From Mayamaea pseudoterrestris (Eukaryota; Bacillariophyta; Bacillariophyceae; Sellaphorales; Sellaphoraceae), in contig BROI01000019.1 of the NCBI GenBank assembly GCA_027923505.1, forward strand, positions 124,001 to 188,000: 64,000 nucleotides of DNA. Direction: 5' to 3'. The notes beneath the pieces are model-generated. The model saw nothing but the letters and a program-made list of their open reading frames with translations. It searched no databases and was not told where the DNA came from. Of this stretch, positions 63,101 to 64,000 are shown one piece after another (the stretch's first letter is position 1; each line of letters begins with the position of its first letter). The translations under genes and the position numbers were made by a program.

Positions 63101-64000
63101 TCAGGCATATCAACGTACACTGACAGCCTTCGCGCGCGCTCCCGCAGATAGCGAGCTTCACGAAGCACTACTCGCTACGCACCGCGTAATCAACAGAATA
63201 CAAGCGCCTTGCCTCCGCCCACTTCATCGTCTCCAATCTACCACTATGACCGACGAGGAACGGCGACTGCCTAAACTGAATCGCTCCAGCCTTCGACGAT
63301 TGTCCAACTGGTCTGAATGGGATGCGGCTCACGACAAGCAAATAGATCAACACTACAAAGATGGCACCCTCGGCCTCCCGATGGCGACCCCGATGCCAGT
63401 AGACGGGAAGCGCCCGAATGTCCTACGCGTGGTTTGGTCCTTTATGGTGAAGGAAGACGGCCGGCGAAAAGCGCGTTCATGCATCGATGGATCCAAGCGC
63501 TCTGCCCCATGGCTGCGTCAATTTGCGGAAACATACGCATCCTGTATTGAATTACCATGCCAACGCCTCTTCTTTGCCCTCGCAGCCGCCAAGAATTACG
63601 TGGTCACTATCGCGGACACCACCAATGCGTATCAACAGTCGCCAGGCCCTTCGGAGCAATGCTACTTGCGCATAGACGACGCATATCGCTCCTGGTTTCG
63701 CAAACGCCATGGGCGAGATATTGATCCTGCGACTCATGTGGTTCCCATGCTCAAAGCTTTCCAAGGCCACCCTGAGGCTGGTCGCCTATGGGAACGAATG
63801 ATCGTCGGTATTCTTACGAAACTCGGCTACAAATCGACGACCCACGAGCGCAATCTATATTGCGGTACTACCGACGGCGAAGATGTGATTATATGCCGCG
63901 AAGTGGATGATTTTGCTGTTGCATCAGAGCATTCCGAGACCGCTGATATTCTGATTGGCGCCATCAACGAATTCGTCACCACGGAGAGCAAGGGGATTGG
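60133..64000 (+). other. pol region of the Copia element (protease, integrase, reverse transcriptase)
   Basis: In order: a protease motif (DAGASLSTTPAKEL near 61042), the integrase zinc-binding HHCC (WHQRCAHLNHRRM ... CPTCQQAK near 61676-61802), the integrase core to about 62420 (VDFGF, HQNGPVERPH), and reverse transcriptase from ~63430, including the catalytic V-D-D motif (CREVDDFAVAS near 63896). The region runs off the window edge. A short 18-bp direct repeat at 60588-60623 lies early in the region. Confidence 0.88.
60588..60623 (+). repeat. 18-bp direct duplication
   Basis: CGTCATAACGATGCGACC occurs twice in tandem (60588-60605 and 60606-60623), preceded by ATG. It lies inside the Copia pol region and keeps the frame (RHNDAT repeated). 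Confidence 0.9.

Larger units (their letters stand above)
56801..64000 (+). mobile_element. Ty1/Copia-family LTR retrotransposon, 3' part outside the window
   Basis: A retroelement fossil or young copy in the forward direction. Parts in order: 5' LTR 56801-57337, primer-binding site just after it, gag region, then pol in the order protease, integrase, reverse transcriptase, which is the Copia (not Gypsy) order. It belongs with the CoDi-type Copia elements known from stramenopiles, by inference. The RNase H end, polypurine tract and 3' LTR would lie beyond the window. What can be seen looks whole or nearly whole, with perhaps one break. gag and pol lie in different frames, and recoding between them is known for some elements of this kind. 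Age cannot be estimated because only one LTR is present. Confidence 0.92.

Overview
The window looks like nuclear DNA of a photosynthetic stramenopile, most likely a diatom or a close ochrophyte relative. Four things point that way. Genes are eukaryotic: the introns I could place are short (43-306 nt) with GT...AG ends. Several proteins carry a signal peptide followed by a plastid-import phenylalanine (AFS, AFR), the bipartite presequence of secondary red plastids. The large families present (RIO1 kinase, PA200, RUS/DUF647, MTR-1-P isomerase) are ordinary eukaryotic genes. A Ty1/Copia-type LTR element fills the right end. The species call is inference.

Layout. 1-0.7 kb: a non-coding repeat that runs up to the start codon of the first gene. 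0.7-7.2 kb: an uncharacterised 281-aa protein, a plastid-targeted 2Fe-2S protein, a small two-exon gene on the minus strand, a helical 512-aa protein and an F-box/ankyrin protein. 7.3-8.9 kb: a second, inverted copy of the first repeat, split by a ~1.08-kb terminal-inverted-repeat element. 9.3-14.3 kb: what reads as one three-exon gene for a 1581-aa TPR-PDZ-ankyrin-FYVE-like-SNARE-like protein. 14.4-21.2 kb: a very large PA200/Blm10 proteasome activator. 21.3-26 kb: a doubtful small gene, a secreted protein with two SET-like domains, and a RUS-family membrane protein. 26.4-32.9 kb: a 2177-aa membrane-anchored protein ending in an alpha/beta-hydrolase-like domain. 33-48.8 kb: a plastid-lumen-like protein, an LRR-like protein, a WD40 protein, a plastid membrane protein, MTR-1-P isomerase, a membrane-anchored methyltransferase, a coiled-coil protein, a hemerythrin-domain protein, a single-pass membrane protein and a secreted two-domain protein. 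49-56.7 kb: RIO1 kinase, a PARP-type zinc-finger protein without a PARP catalytic domain, a small TPR-like protein and an ankyrin protein. 56.8 kb to the edge: the Copia element (5' LTR, gag, and pol as far as reverse transcriptase).

The genome is compact. Genes mostly alternate in strand. Convergent stop codons are often only 50-175 bp apart, and divergent starts share intergenic gaps of about 190-830 bp. I see no operon and no single pathway. There are loose themes: plastid proteins (2Fe-2S protein, DUF6816-like protein, C-terminal-anchor protein), ribosome and protein turnover (RIO1, PA200, F-box protein) and protein-interaction scaffolds (TPR, ankyrin, WD40, LRR).

Splice sites were placed by reading frame continuity and consensus ends, without transcripts. 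I found no tRNA, rRNA or CRISPR by eye. Family names come from motif recognition, not from database searches.
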